From assembly GCF_050750585.1 (NCBI RefSeq), contig NZ_JBOJLM010000011.1, forward strand, positions 57,305 to 121,304: 64,000 bases of DNA, read 5' to 3'. The stretch comes from Salinimicrobium sp050750585 (GTDB lineage Bacteria; Bacteroidota; Bacteroidia; Flavobacteriales; Flavobacteriaceae). A model generated the notes under the pieces. It did no database searches, was not told the DNA's origin, and saw only the letters and a program-made list of their open reading frames with translations. Positions 9,063-17,424 of this stretch are shown here, piece by piece (the stretch's first letter is position 1; every line of letters begins with the position of its first letter). Made by a program: the position numbers and the translations under genes.

Positions 9063-9667
9063 TGAATTATGATGCGCTTATTATAGGTGGTGGGGCTGCA
9101 GGCCTGTCATGTGCCCTTGTTCTGGGTTCTGGCCTGTCTAAAGAATTCGCTGCAGGTAAAACAGTAGGTCTTATTGCACATCAACGTGCTTCTCACCTTG
9201 CAAGTGCGCAATTAAACAACGTATTGGGACTCCCTCGGGGTACTGCCGGTAATGATATTCTCACTTCGGGCCTTGAGCAGCTTGAAACGCTTTATCCCGG
9301 TGTGGAGATCATTCAGAAAGAAAAGGTGCTAAAAATAGCATTTTTGGAAGGTAAGTTTGAAGTCTCCACCAATAAGAATACCTATTTTTCTACTGTTGTG
9401 GTTATAGCAACAGGTTATGCCCGGCCTTTTACTATTCAAGGGCTTGAGGAATATATTATACCTCATAAGAAAGCAAAAACTTCAAAAGAGAGAATCCAGC
9501 TATACAACGATGATCACCTGGTGCGCCCCGGATTGTATGTAGCGGGTAGTCTGGCAGGGCACAGAAGCCAGTATGCTATTGCCTGTGGCAGTGGTGCTGC
9601 AGTGGCGACCGATGTACTTACGCTTTGGAATGGGGGAGAACATACCAAGGTGCACGATAAAATTTAA
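9062..9667 (+). CDS. Minimal FAD-dependent oxidoreductase, thioredoxin-reductase-like
   Basis: 201 residues. The N-terminus carries the FAD-binding GGGAAGLSCALVLGSG motif, followed by the ATGYARPF motif near residue 118. The end carries VRPGLYVAGSLAGHRSQYAIACGSGAAVA, the C-terminal FAD-site pattern of thioredoxin reductases (quoted here in two overlapping parts: VRPGLYVAGSLAGH and SQYAIACGSGAAVA). The NAD(P)H domain and the CxxC pair of true thioredoxin reductase are absent, so the protein is about 100 residues shorter than the family. It may use another reductant or be a flavin-binding partner. It is the last gene of the marC-like operon. Confidence 0.8.
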   Translation: MNYDALIIGGGAAGLSCALVLGSGLSKEFAAGKTVGLIAHQRASHLASAQLNNVLGLPRGTAGNDILTSGLEQLETLYPGVEIIQKEKVLKIAFLEGKFEVSTNKNTYFSTVVVIATGYARPFTIQGLEEYIIPHKKAKTSKERIQLYNDDHLVRPGLYVAGSLAGHRSQYAIACGSGAAVATDVLTLWNGGEHTKVHDKI

Positions 9668-9672
9668 GCGGT

Positions 9673-11277
9673 TTAATCTTTAAATTTCGGGCTGGTGGAG
9701 AGTTCGATGATCTTTTTTACTGCAGGATCTTCTTCATTTAAAATTTGTTCAAAAGCGGTGCTGCCAAATAATTGTTGGGCCATGGCTGCTTTGAGATAAA
9801 GCTTGAGAGTAGGTAAATAATTCTTAAAGCGCATATCGAAGTTCTCCCGTCTCATAAAGGCCCGGAATTCTTCAACGGTAGCTTTGGTGATCAATTCCTT
9901 TTGCATAAAATCCTCAAAACTAAGGGAGTTGTAGTATTTGCGATTCTGCTCAAGAACTTCAAAAATAAAGCTGTCCATATACCCATTTCTAAGCATGAGG
10001 TTGAGGCTTTGCTTTTCAAAATTAGTGTCTTTGGGAATGAAAATGTCGGGTATAATGCCGCCACCGCCGTAAACAACTTTACCTTCTGGGGTTACATACC
10101 TCAGGGAATCGGCTACGTGTATGCTGTCTGCACTTACCAGTTCGCCGTTTTTATAACGGTTGAGGTAATCGGCAAAGTACTCTTCACTGCCATGAGAATA
10201 GGGGCGTTGTATAGACCTTCCCGTGGGAGTGTAGTATCGTGCTATAGTAAGCCTTACGGCACTGCCGTCGCCTAAAGCCATTTCTCGTTGCACCAAACCT
10301 TTACCGTATGATCTTCGCCCTACGATGATGCCCTTGTCGTTATCCTGAAGGGCGCCGGCAATGATCTCACTGGCGGATGCCGAGTTCTCATTAATGAGTA
10401 CGTAGAGCTCTCCCGTTTCAAAATTTCCGTCTTTTGTGGCAAAGGTCTTTTCTACGGCTCCTTTTTTGTTTTTAGTGATAAGTACAAGTTTATCCTCAGG
10501 AAGAAATTCGTCTACAATTTTTGTCGCCTCGGCAAGATATCCACCGGGGTTATCACGCAGGTCAAGCACAATTTGCCTCGCACCTTTTTCCTTCAGTTTA
10601 AGAAGTCCGTTTTTAAATTCTTCATAGGTAGATTCAGCAAAACGATTTATTTTGATGTAGCCCAGATTGTCGGTTAACATATAAGCTGCATCTACACTTT
10701 TAAGGGCTACCTTTCCTCGTTCTACATCAAACTCCAGGAGTTCGGGGGTACCTTTTCTATGAACTTTCAGAAGCACCCGTGTGTTTTCTTCTCCTTTTAA
10801 TTTACTCGTAATAGAATCTTCGTTGATATTTGAATTGAAAAGGGCTTCTCCATTGGCATAAAGAATCCTGTCTCCTCCCTTAATACCAGCTTTTTCACTT
10901 GGCCCTCCTTCAATAGTCTGAATAACTGCAATGGTATCGTTGATATTTCTGAAACTCACACCAATGCCCACAAAGTCTCCCTTCATACTTGCGCTTAGGT
11001 CTACGTATTCCTCTTGTGGAATGTAAACCGAATGCGGATCTAAATCTGTGAGAATTTCATTTACCGTAACATCTACAATACTGTCAATATTTACATCGTC
11101 TACGTATTCGTATTCAATGTAATCTATAAGCCGCGCCAGCTTCTCTTTTTTCTTGTTGGTTTTAAGAAAGGTACCCGAGTTGTAACTGGTAAAATCCAGA
11201 GCGGCACCCAGGAGTACCCCAAGGGCACAGGCAAACCCCAGTAGTAGTGGCAGGTATTTTTTATTGCTGTTTTTCAA
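9673..11277 (-). CDS. S41 family C-terminal processing peptidase
   Basis: 534 residues. An N-terminal membrane anchor (residues about 8-28) precedes a PDZ domain (about 95-180, SMKGDFVGIGVSF to GDRILYANGEALF) and the protease domain. The catalytic region reads NENSASASEIIAGALQ with the lysine in RRSYGKGLVQ, the Ser-Lys dyad of CtpA/Prc proteases. Such enzymes trim or degrade periplasmic proteins from their C-termini. Its start overlaps the stop of the dCMP deaminase gene by four bases, so the two are co-translated. It converges with the FAD oxidoreductase gene across a five-base gap. Confidence 0.93.
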   Translation of the reverse strand: MKNSNKKYLPLLLGFACALGVLLGAALDFTSYNSGTFLKTNKKKEKLARLIDYIEYEYVDDVNIDSIVDVTVNEILTDLDPHSVYIPQEEYVDLSASMKGDFVGIGVSFRNINDTIAVIQTIEGGPSEKAGIKGGDRILYANGEALFNSNINEDSITSKLKGEENTRVLLKVHRKGTPELLEFDVERGKVALKSVDAAYMLTDNLGYIKINRFAESTYEEFKNGLLKLKEKGARQIVLDLRDNPGGYLAEATKIVDEFLPEDKLVLITKNKKGAVEKTFATKDGNFETGELYVLINENSASASEIIAGALQDNDKGIIVGRRSYGKGLVQREMALGDGSAVRLTIARYYTPTGRSIQRPYSHGSEEYFADYLNRYKNGELVSADSIHVADSLRYVTPEGKVVYGGGGIIPDIFIPKDTNFEKQSLNLMLRNGYMDSFIFEVLEQNRKYYNSLSFEDFMQKELITKATVEEFRAFMRRENFDMRFKNYLPTLKLYLKAAMAQQLFGSTAFEQILNEEDPAVKKIIELSTSPKFKD

Positions 11278-11705
11278 CCGTCAAGTTCTGTTATTTGTTC
11301 TATTTCAACCCCGGCTTTCTTCAAAAAATCAAGGCCCGAATTGTCTTTGTAGTCTATGTTGTAAACCAAACGGGTAATGCCCGACTGGTGTATAAGCTTA
11401 CTGCATTCTTTGCAGGGAGACATAGTGATATACAACGTGGCCCCTTTGCAGGACTGGGTGCTGGCGGCAACTTTGAGAATCGCGTTGGCTTCGGCGTGCA
11501 ATACGTACCATTTGGTATATCCTTCTTCATTTTCACACGGATTTTCAAAACCGGTAGGGGTGCCGTTATATCCGTCAGAAATTATCATTCTGTCTTTCAC
11601 AATAAGTGCGCCAACCTGCTTACGGTTGCAGTGAGAAAGTTTACCCCATTCCCTGGCGATCCTTAAATATGCCCTGTCAAACTTAAGCTGCTTTGTTTTT
11701 TGCAT
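11274..11705 (-). CDS. Deoxycytidylate (dCMP) deaminase family protein
   Basis: About 143 residues, start taken at MQKTKQLKFDRAYL (11705). The zinc-dependent cytidine/deoxycytidylate deaminase signature is complete: HAEANAIL with the catalytic glutamate and the ligand pair in SPCKECSKL. The family converts dCMP to dUMP, feeding thymidylate synthesis; a ComEB-type role is also possible. It is the first gene of a two-gene unit with the S41 peptidase, an arrangement I believe is common in flavobacteria. Confidence 0.92.
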   Translation of the reverse strand: MQKTKQLKFDRAYLRIAREWGKLSHCNRKQVGALIVKDRMIISDGYNGTPTGFENPCENEEGYTKWYVLHAEANAILKVAASTQSCKGATLYITMSPCKECSKLIHQSGITRLVYNIDYKDNSGLDFLKKAGVEIEQITELDG

Positions 11706-11812
11706 AGTAGTAAAATACGCCTGCAATATAGAAAGCTTTTTAAGTTGCTAAAACTTTGGGCTTTACTAATTTACTGCATGGCAAAATTAATCTAATTGAG
11801 AGAAGTTATATT

Positions 11813-12400
11813 TTAAAGTGCCAGGTAATTTTCTTTAAGTATAGGTAAAATTATTCCTATCACGATTGCCGATACTACCAAAATCCAGTCGCGTCTGGTT
11901 ATATTCAAAACATTCTGGAACAGGAAGCTCAAAAGCAGCACACCTAATACTACAATGATTTGCGCGGCTTCAATGCCCAGTGCAAATTCCAGCAAGGGAA
12001 GAAAAACACTGTCTGTACCCGAGGCAATCATTTTAAAATAAGAAGAAAATCCAAGGCCGTGAATTATTCCGAAGAAAGCCGTACTAAAGTAAAGCAGGCC
12101 AACATTGTTCTTGTTCTCTTTCTTTTTTGCATTGATCATATTAAAAATTGCTGTGGCGAGAATAGTTACCGGAATAAGGAATTCTACCCAGGTGGTATTC
12201 ACAAGAACAATTTTGTACACCGCCAGGAAGAGAGAAAGCATGTGGCCGACAGTAAAAATGGTGACCAGCCAAAAGACTTTTTTCCAGGTGAGGAATGAGA
12301 AGGAGGCGACCAGAACAATGAGAAAAAGGATATGATCATAAGCATTCCAGTCCAGAACATGTTCCAGGCCTAACTGAAAATATAACCAGAATTGAGACAT
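11813..12400 (-). CDS. HupE/UreJ-like membrane protein
   Basis: About 195 residues starting at MSQFWLYFQLGLEHVLDW (12400). It has six to seven hydrophobic segments and the pattern GLEHVLDWNAYDHILFL, FTVGHMLSL and HGLGFSSYF, whose conserved histidines and aspartates are typical of HupE/UreJ proteins, some of which act as nickel or cobalt permeases. No urease or hydrogenase gene is nearby, so the substrate is open. Confidence 0.85.
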   Translation of the reverse strand: MSQFWLYFQLGLEHVLDWNAYDHILFLIVLVASFSFLTWKKVFWLVTIFTVGHMLSLFLAVYKIVLVNTTWVEFLIPVTILATAIFNMINAKKKENKNNVGLLYFSTAFFGIIHGLGFSSYFKMIASGTDSVFLPLLEFALGIEAAQIIVVLGVLLLSFLFQNVLNITRRDWILVVSAIVIGIILPILKENYLAL

Positions 12401-12483
12401 AGGATAAAGATTAGCGCCGAAAATACAATTTCTGTCCAAAATGGGCAACGGCAGGGGATTAATAGAAGTGAGATGAAATAAAA

Positions 12484-12507
12484 AAAGCCCATCCTGAGAT
12501 GAGCTTT
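12484..12507 (-). terminator. Rho-independent terminator after the tRNA-Leu gene
   Basis: A 10-bp stem with one mismatch (AAAGCCCATC and GATGAGCTTT around CTGA). Read on the minus strand it ends in a long T-run. It lies directly downstream of the tRNA-Leu 3' end and belongs to the original chromosomal tRNA transcript. Confidence 0.75.
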
Positions 12508-12509
12508 TG

Positions 12510-12566
12510 TACCTTGGGTGGGAATCGAACCCACACTTCCGAAGAAACTGGATTTTGAATCCTGCG
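12510..12566 (-). other. 3' half of tRNA-Leu(CAA), probable attachment site of the ICE
   Basis: On the minus strand the sequence has a CAGGA-TTCAAAA-TCCAG anticodon arm (anticodon CAA), a long variable arm (TTTCTTCGGAAG), a perfect T-arm (GTGGG-TTCGATT-CCCAC) and the acceptor strand CCAAGGT with A73. This is the 3' part of a type II leucine tRNA. The 5' acceptor strand and D-arm are missing: the sequence changes to unrelated AT-rich DNA right after CGCAGG. One anticodon-stem pair is mismatched (A with A), consistent with a hybrid of host and element DNA. With an integrase 150 bases away, this is the left boundary of the element; an intact tRNA-Leu should be at the far end. Confidence 0.8.
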
Positions 12567-12664
12567 TTTTTAATGATAAATTAAACTAATTATACTTATA
12601 AACAATTGATTAACAGAAATGTAATTTTTATTAATTTCATTTGATATGGTTTAAAATCAAAGTT

Positions 12665-12684
12665 TGTTGTACCTATGTTGTACC
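12665..12684. repeat. Direct repeat TGTTGTACC upstream of the integrase
   Basis: Two copies of TGTTGTACC begin 11 bases apart (12665 and 12676), between the attachment site and the integrase start. TTGTACC also occurs at 12507-12513 by the tRNA 3' end. Spacing of one helical turn suggests an arm-type recombinase or regulator site; this is inference. Confidence 0.35.
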
Positions 12685-12720
12685 AAAAATGATTATCTTT
12701 ATAGTTCTAAAATCAAAGAG

Positions 12721-13935
12721 GTGACGTCAAATGCAAAAATAGTACTCAGAAAAAAACCCAATAAAGAAGGACTGTATCCACTGGCGGTTCGTATTACAAA
12801 GAATCGCCGTTCAAACTATCATTATATAGGTCATTATATAAATTTAAAAGATTGGGATGAGAAAAATATCCGAGTTAGGAAATCACATCTGAATGCAGAT
12901 AGTCTCAATGGCTTATTAACCACTAAACTTTCTGAAGCTAATAAGATGCTAATTGATTTGCAATCGGGGAAAAAGGATATATCAGCTAATCAAATAAAAC
13001 AGAAACTGTATGCCTCTTCTGAATCTATTACTTTCTTTGAGGTTGCAAAAGATTTTCTTGATGAACTAGAAGCAAATAAGAAATTGTCAAGACTCTCTAC
13101 CGATAAGGCTCGCGTTAACCACGTATTGAACTTTTCCAAATCAAAGCAGCTTACCTTTCAGGAAATAGATGAACAATTTTTAAGGAAATTTAAAATCTAC
13201 TTACGTAAAAAACACAGCCTATCAGAAAGGTCAATAGTAAATAATCTTATAGTGATTAGGACTATCTATAATAGAGCTATTAAATTGGATATAGTAGATA
13301 GAAAACTCTATCCCTTCGGTTCTGATAAAATACGAATTAAATTCCCAGAAACCGAAAAAATAGGTCTAACCAGAAATGAGGTCATAAAACTTGAATCCGT
13401 TAAAAATCTGAATGAAAACGAAACTCACGCTCGAAATGTTTGGCTTTTTAGTTTTTATTTTGCTGGAATTCGAGTAGCTGACGTATTGAAAATTCGCTGG
13501 AGCGACATTTATGATGAAAGGCTTCATTATCGTATGAATAAGAATTCAAAATTGTTATCCCTTAAAATCCCCGGTAAAATATTTCCGATTTTGGAATACT
13601 ATCAGGACAATAAACAAAATGATGATGATTTTATATTTCCTGAAATGAAAAAGGCAAATTTAAAAGATGCCAAAGATGTCTATGTTAAAACAAAAACAGC
13701 CAACAAAAAATTCAACAAATATTTGTTATCCGTTGCAGAACAGGCCGAAATATCAAAAAAAGTCACAATGCACATAGCACGACATACCTTTGGAAACATA
13801 TCAGAGGATAAAATTCCGATCAATATGCTTCAAAAACTATATAGGCATTCATCAATTACTACCACAATAAATTACCAATCTAACTTTATGCATAAAGATA
13901 CCGATGAGGCATTGGATAGTGTGATTAATTTCTAA
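12721..13935 (+). CDS. Tyrosine recombinase (ICE integrase)
   Basis: About 404 residues. I take the GTG at 12721 (VTSNAKIVLRKKPNKEG) as start, because this is where Bacteroidota integrases normally begin; upstream residues would overlap the repeat region. Order: an arm-type DNA-binding domain (1-85), a SAM-like core-binding domain (about 100-190), and the catalytic domain with arginine in AGIRVADVLKIRW, HxxR in MHIARHTFGN and the nucleophilic tyrosine in TTTINYQSN. It would catalyse integration into and excision from the tRNA-Leu site. The first gene inside the element, pointing inward. Confidence 0.93.
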   Translation: MTSNAKIVLRKKPNKEGLYPLAVRITKNRRSNYHYIGHYINLKDWDEKNIRVRKSHLNADSLNGLLTTKLSEANKMLIDLQSGKKDISANQIKQKLYASSESITFFEVAKDFLDELEANKKLSRLSTDKARVNHVLNFSKSKQLTFQEIDEQFLRKFKIYLRKKHSLSERSIVNNLIVIRTIYNRAIKLDIVDRKLYPFGSDKIRIKFPETEKIGLTRNEVIKLESVKNLNENETHARNVWLFSFYFAGIRVADVLKIRWSDIYDERLHYRMNKNSKLLSLKIPGKIFPILEYYQDNKQNDDDFIFPEMKKANLKDAKDVYVKTKTANKKFNKYLLSVAEQAEISKKVTMHIARHTFGNISEDKIPINMLQKLYRHSSITTTINYQSNFMHKDTDEALDSVINF

Positions 13936-14187
13936 ATAGATATTCACACCGAAGGCATTTCAAATGCATGGATAAGCAATATTTGTGATAAAAAAGACAC
14001 TGCTACTGCTATTGACACTTATGAAGAATTAAAAAGCATTACCACAATGTTGGCAAGTACATTGGCGGGTCTGATCTGGTTTTATGATAGTCCTGAAATT
14101 ACCTTTATCGTTAGTGGAACAGGGGTTGTAATTGCTATAGTATATTTTATGTGGATGCCATACAGAAGAACGCTGCAAATGCTGTAA
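13936..14187 (+). pseudogene. C-terminal remnant of an MFS transporter
   Basis: Directly after the integrase stop and in the same frame, the translation reads IDIHTEGISNAWISNICD, ELKSITTMLASTLAGLIW and FIVSGTGVVIAIVYF, the last two helices of a major facilitator transporter. No start or N-terminal half exists. The similarity stops near 14161, where it meets the truncated end of an oppositely oriented permease fragment. This is a deletion scar. Confidence 0.7.
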
Positions 14188-14443
14188 TTGTGCCTTTCCC
14201 GTAGGCCTTTTTCAGGAACATAGCTATCCCCCCTGCGGAAGGATAAGCATCGGCCATTTTAATATATGAATAAGCACTAAATCCCGAAATTACTCCACCC
14301 ACTATAAATGATAGTGCGAAATATTGTCCGGAGAGTTCAGCGATTTGCCCCAGAAGGGCAAAAATACCTGCTCCAATCATTACTCCAGTACCCATAGCAA
14401 CGGTATTGCCAAGACTAAGGCTTCCTTTCTTATAATCACTCAT
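14147..14443 (-). pseudogene. N-terminal fragment of an APC-family amino acid permease
   Basis: About 98 residues starting MSDYKKGSLSLGNTVAMG, with the substrate-binding GTGVMIGAGIFALLGQ motif of TM1 and helices 2-3, then cut off after about residue 90 (normal length is 400-500). Its broken end overlaps the end of the MFS remnant on the other strand, so one rearrangement probably trimmed both. It belongs to a different APC subgroup from the intact permease at 32919-34235. Confidence 0.75.
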
Positions 14444-14562
14444 AAAACAATTTTTAAATAGAACATCACTTCAATAAAATCTCTTGATTTTGACCTATAG
14501 GTATTTTTTAAGCGCTTTTACCTATTCTTATATCCATGAGCCATCTTTTTTATTGTAACTTT

Positions 14563-14787
14563 TTAGCAATAATTAGAAAACCCGCAAGTATTATTTTGTT
14601 GGATAGGAGGACAGGGTACGCTGCCATAAGAACAGAATACACAACAATCACCCTCTTTGGGTTTTAAAACCTCTTTACATTGCTCGCATTCATAAAAGAA
14701 CTGGCAGGCATCTGTAGGCATTTCTTCTGTCTTGGAATGTCCGCAATCTGGACAAGTTATAGTTGATTCAATTATAAAGGAATTCAT
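14563..14787 (-). CDS. GDCCVxC-domain small protein of the mercury module
   Basis: 74 residues and rich in cysteine: TCPDCGHS, CQFFYECEQC and GDCCVFCSYGSVPCPP. The last motif is that of the GDCCVxC (seleno)protein family, often found with mercury-resistance genes; here every position is an ordinary Cys codon. The two CxxC pairs suggest a zinc-ribbon or thiol metal-binding role. It is the last gene of the four-gene unit 17151-14563 on the minus strand. Confidence 0.85.
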   Translation of the reverse strand: MNSFIIESTITCPDCGHSKTEEMPTDACQFFYECEQCKEVLKPKEGDCCVFCSYGSVPCPPIQQNNTCGFSNYC

Positions 14788-14807
14788 TTTTTTATTTTTT
14801 TAATTAA

Positions 14808-16154
14808 TCATACCATATATACAACATCTGAACTTGATGAAGGATAGGTTAAGATTATGGTTTTTAAATCTTTGGAAGTAAATCCGGCTTTTATAGCCAT
14901 GGCAAATAAATTTATAATTTCCTCGGCGTGAGGGCCAATGAGATGTGCTCCCAAAATTTTTCCGGTTTCTTTCTCGATGAGAGTCTTATAGGCATAGGTT
15001 TTCTCGTTGATCCTTTTTGCGGTAAACCAGTCGGGAACACGATCCTTGTTTACCTTAAAGTTTAAACCTTTTTTAACAGCTTCTTCTTCAGAAAATCCTA
15101 CCGAAGCCATTGTGGGCAGTGTAAAAACCACAGTGGGAATGGCGGTATAATCTGGTTTTTTAATGTTGCCTTTTAATATATTGGATGCTACAATATGTCC
15201 TTCCATAACTGCAACAGGTGTAAGGGGAATACCATCTGTATCTGCTGCATCCCCGGCAGCATAGACATTTGGATTAGTGGTGCTTTGCAAATATTCATTC
15301 ACTTCAACTCCTTTTTCACCAAAGGCAACATTGGCTTTTTCCAGGTCCATATCAAAAATGGCAGGAGACCTTCCTGCAGAATTAATCACCTGCGCCGCCT
15401 CCCATTTCTTTTCCCCGCTTTCACCTTTTCCGGTCACGCAAAAAGCCCCATTCGCCTTTTCAATCGCGGTAACATTGGTATTCAAAACTAGTTGTATACC
15501 CATTTGTTTGGTAGCTTCAGTTAATTGATCTACTATGAAAGGATCAAAATTTTCAAGCGGTCTTCTCCCTTTGTGAACGATTGTCACTTTGCTGCCAAAA
15601 CGGGCAGCCATATGTGCAAATTCAAAAGCGATGTACCCACCGCCAATAAACAGCAAAGAGGATGGCAGGAACTGGAAATTCAGAAAATCTGTACTGTCCA
15701 TAGCGTACTCCTCCCCGGGTATTTCCAGCTCTCTCGGTTTTGCACCCGTGGCTATTATAATCTTTCCGGCTTCTATAGTTTCATTTCCTACCTGCAATTG
15801 AGTTTCAGAAATAAATTTTGCTGATCTATGAAAGGTATCAATTTTGTTTTTTTCGTAACTTTTTTCAATTTTAGGCGGCATAGCATCCACAAAATCCTGT
15901 TTAAATTTCATTGCTTCCTGCCAGTAGATAGCTGGTACTTCAGAAATTTGCTTCTCGTGTAGATTATCAGCCAAATGTTTTACTTCAGTAGGGCCGAGCA
16001 TGATCTTTTTGGGATCACATCCACGAAGAGCGCAGGTACCACCATAGGGCAATTTATCTGTGATTCCCACCCTAAGCCCTTTAGAAGCACATTTATTGGC
16101 AATATTCATTCCTGCCATTCCGGAACCTATCACAAAAACATCATAATTTTTCAT
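14808..16154 (-). CDS. MerA/dihydrolipoyl-dehydrogenase-like flavoprotein disulfide reductase
   Basis: 448 residues. FAD motif GSGMAGMNIANKCASKG at residues 10-26; redox pair C41 and C46 in GGTCALRGCDPKK; NAD(P)H fold near LLFIGGGYIAFEFAHMA; and the AAGDAADTDGIPLTP FAD motif. Mercuric reductases keep a C-terminal vicinal cysteine pair and often an N-terminal HMA domain; both are missing (it ends SSSSDVVYMV). By context (MerTP, ArsR) it is likely the module's reductase, but reduction of Hg(II) is uncertain, and a glutathione- or bacillithiol-reductase-like activity is possible. Confidence 0.85.
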   Translation of the reverse strand: MKNYDVFVIGSGMAGMNIANKCASKGLRVGITDKLPYGGTCALRGCDPKKIMLGPTEVKHLADNLHEKQISEVPAIYWQEAMKFKQDFVDAMPPKIEKSYEKNKIDTFHRSAKFISETQLQVGNETIEAGKIIIATGAKPRELEIPGEEYAMDSTDFLNFQFLPSSLLFIGGGYIAFEFAHMAARFGSKVTIVHKGRRPLENFDPFIVDQLTEATKQMGIQLVLNTNVTAIEKANGAFCVTGKGESGEKKWEAAQVINSAGRSPAIFDMDLEKANVAFGEKGVEVNEYLQSTTNPNVYAAGDAADTDGIPLTPVAVMEGHIVASNILKGNIKKPDYTAIPTVVFTLPTMASVGFSEEEAVKKGLNFKVNKDRVPDWFTAKRINEKTYAYKTLIEKETGKILGAHLIGPHAEEIINLFAMAIKAGFTSKDLKTIILTYPSSSSDVVYMV

Positions 16155-16169
16155 CTGGTTCTTTTTAAG

Positions 16170-16778
16170 TTACTTATCAACTACCTTATAACCGGTACTG
16201 CTTATAGCACTAATAATTGCAGCCTTATCTACTTTTGTTTTGTCATATTCGACTACCGTATTGGCATTTTCATAATTTGCCTTTACCGAAATAATGCCAT
16301 CAAGTTTATTGACTTCATTTTCCACAGGGGCTTCACATCCTGCGCAGGTCATTCCTTCTACAACAAATACCTCCTTAACAATATTTGATTGTGAAACATA
16401 GACTATTTCCTTGGTAGGTTGGCTGTAAAATACTTCGGAGTAAGTGGGAAAAGCCAGCATGAGCCCTGCAAATAATGTTACAATCAGTAAAAACTTCTTT
16501 GACTGCAGAAATGTTGGTTTTTCATCTTCTGCACATCCGCAATCACTTTCAGCTTCTTTTTTAGATCTTAGTTTTTGATACCAGGCCAGGCCCAGAACTA
16601 AAACCGTGAGCGCAATTAAATACGGCCGGAAAGGTTCCATCCACGAAAAGGTAGTAGCCATTCCACTCGTGCCCACGACCAAAGCAAGAACTGGTGCAAT
16701 ACAACATAAAGATGCTGCTGTTGCCGCTACTACACCGCTTAAAGCAGCTTTATTGGATCTATTTTGAGATGCATCCAT
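16170..16778 (-). CDS. merTP: MerTP: mercuric transporter fused to an MerP-type metal-binding domain
   Basis: 202 residues. The first part has three hydrophobic segments, with the vicinal pair C25-C26 (SLCCIAP) in TM1 and a loop pair C80/C82 (DCGCAED) typical of MerT, which carries Hg(II) through the inner membrane. The last 70 residues form an HMA domain with EGMTCAGCE (C145, C148), equivalent to periplasmic MerP. Such fusions are known in Bacteroidota. It is separated by one base from the regulator stop and 15 bases from the reductase. Confidence 0.93.
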   Translation of the reverse strand: MDASQNRSNKAALSGVVAATAASLCCIAPVLALVVGTSGMATTFSWMEPFRPYLIALTVLVLGLAWYQKLRSKKEAESDCGCAEDEKPTFLQSKKFLLIVTLFAGLMLAFPTYSEVFYSQPTKEIVYVSQSNIVKEVFVVEGMTCAGCEAPVENEVNKLDGIISVKANYENANTVVEYDKTKVDKAAIISAISSTGYKVVDK

Positions 16779-16779
16779 T

Positions 16780-17151
16780 TTAAGCGGATTTTCTTGATGA
16801 TTTAATTGAACTCAAAATGTTATCCAGAACCTGGGTTTCAGAATTTACCAGCGAATAATATAAAGTTTGCCCCTCCCTTCTGGAGACAATAAAGCCGGCG
16901 TCTTTAATTTTTCGAATATGTTGCGAAATCGCCGGCATACTCATTTTTAAAATGTCTGCTATATCACAGGGACATAATTCCTTCTCCATGTTTAAAAGGA
17001 AGAGAATCTTTAAACGCACCTCATTACCGGCAATAGAAAGGAGTTTTGTCATCTGCTGGAAACCGTTGTCCAAACTTTCAATTGTTGCCTGACAATTCAA
17101 TAGCTGTGTATGGTTAGCTTCAGCACGTGTACAGATTATTTCAAGTTTCAT
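16780..17151 (-). CDS. ArsR/SmtB-type metal-responsive repressor
   Basis: 123 residues with a winged helix-turn-helix (LLSIAGNEVRLKILFLL to SMPAISQHIRKIKDAGF). The metal-sensing pair ELCPCD (C60, C62) is at the alpha-3 position used by ArsR/CadC sensors, with further Cys at 7 and 20. It leads the mercury module, so it probably represses its own operon and releases on binding Hg(II) or another thiophilic metal. It replaces the MerR activator of proteobacterial mer operons. Confidence 0.9.
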   Translation of the reverse strand: MKLEIICTRAEANHTQLLNCQATIESLDNGFQQMTKLLSIAGNEVRLKILFLLNMEKELCPCDIADILKMSMPAISQHIRKIKDAGFIVSRREGQTLYYSLVNSETQVLDNILSSIKSSRKSA

Positions 17152-17188
17152 AAAAAATTTTAAAGCTGCTAAGATATAAATTATTTAT

Positions 17189-17210
17189 TATTTAAGCAAC
17201 TTATTAAATA
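17189..17210. promoter_or_regulatory. Candidate ArsR operator
   Basis: A perfect 7-bp inverted repeat, TATTTAA and TTAAATA separated by 8 bases, lies about 38 bases upstream of the ArsR start in the divergent intergenic region. AT-rich imperfect palindromes of this size are typical ArsR/SmtB operators. No other strong signal in 17152-17424 except TATCTTTG at 17413-17420. Confidence 0.5.
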
Positions 17211-17424
17211 TGATAGAGAAATAGTGTATTATGTTGATATTCATCCCGCCAAATTTCTTCCAGGAATTACCTCAGTTTAATCCATTCTAAAAACTGGTTT
17301 AATATCTGATTTCTTCCGCTCAAATGGCCGCAGGCATCGGTTTTAAATTTTCATTTCAATTCGCTAAATATTAGAAGTTCTACTTTTGCACTTCTGTTGC
17401 ATTTAAATTTTTTATCTTTGTAAT

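Noticed and set aside
12664..12720. TTG-started longer integrase N-terminus
   Set aside because: These 19 codons translate the TGTTGTACC repeats; family alignment starts at the GTG at 12721.
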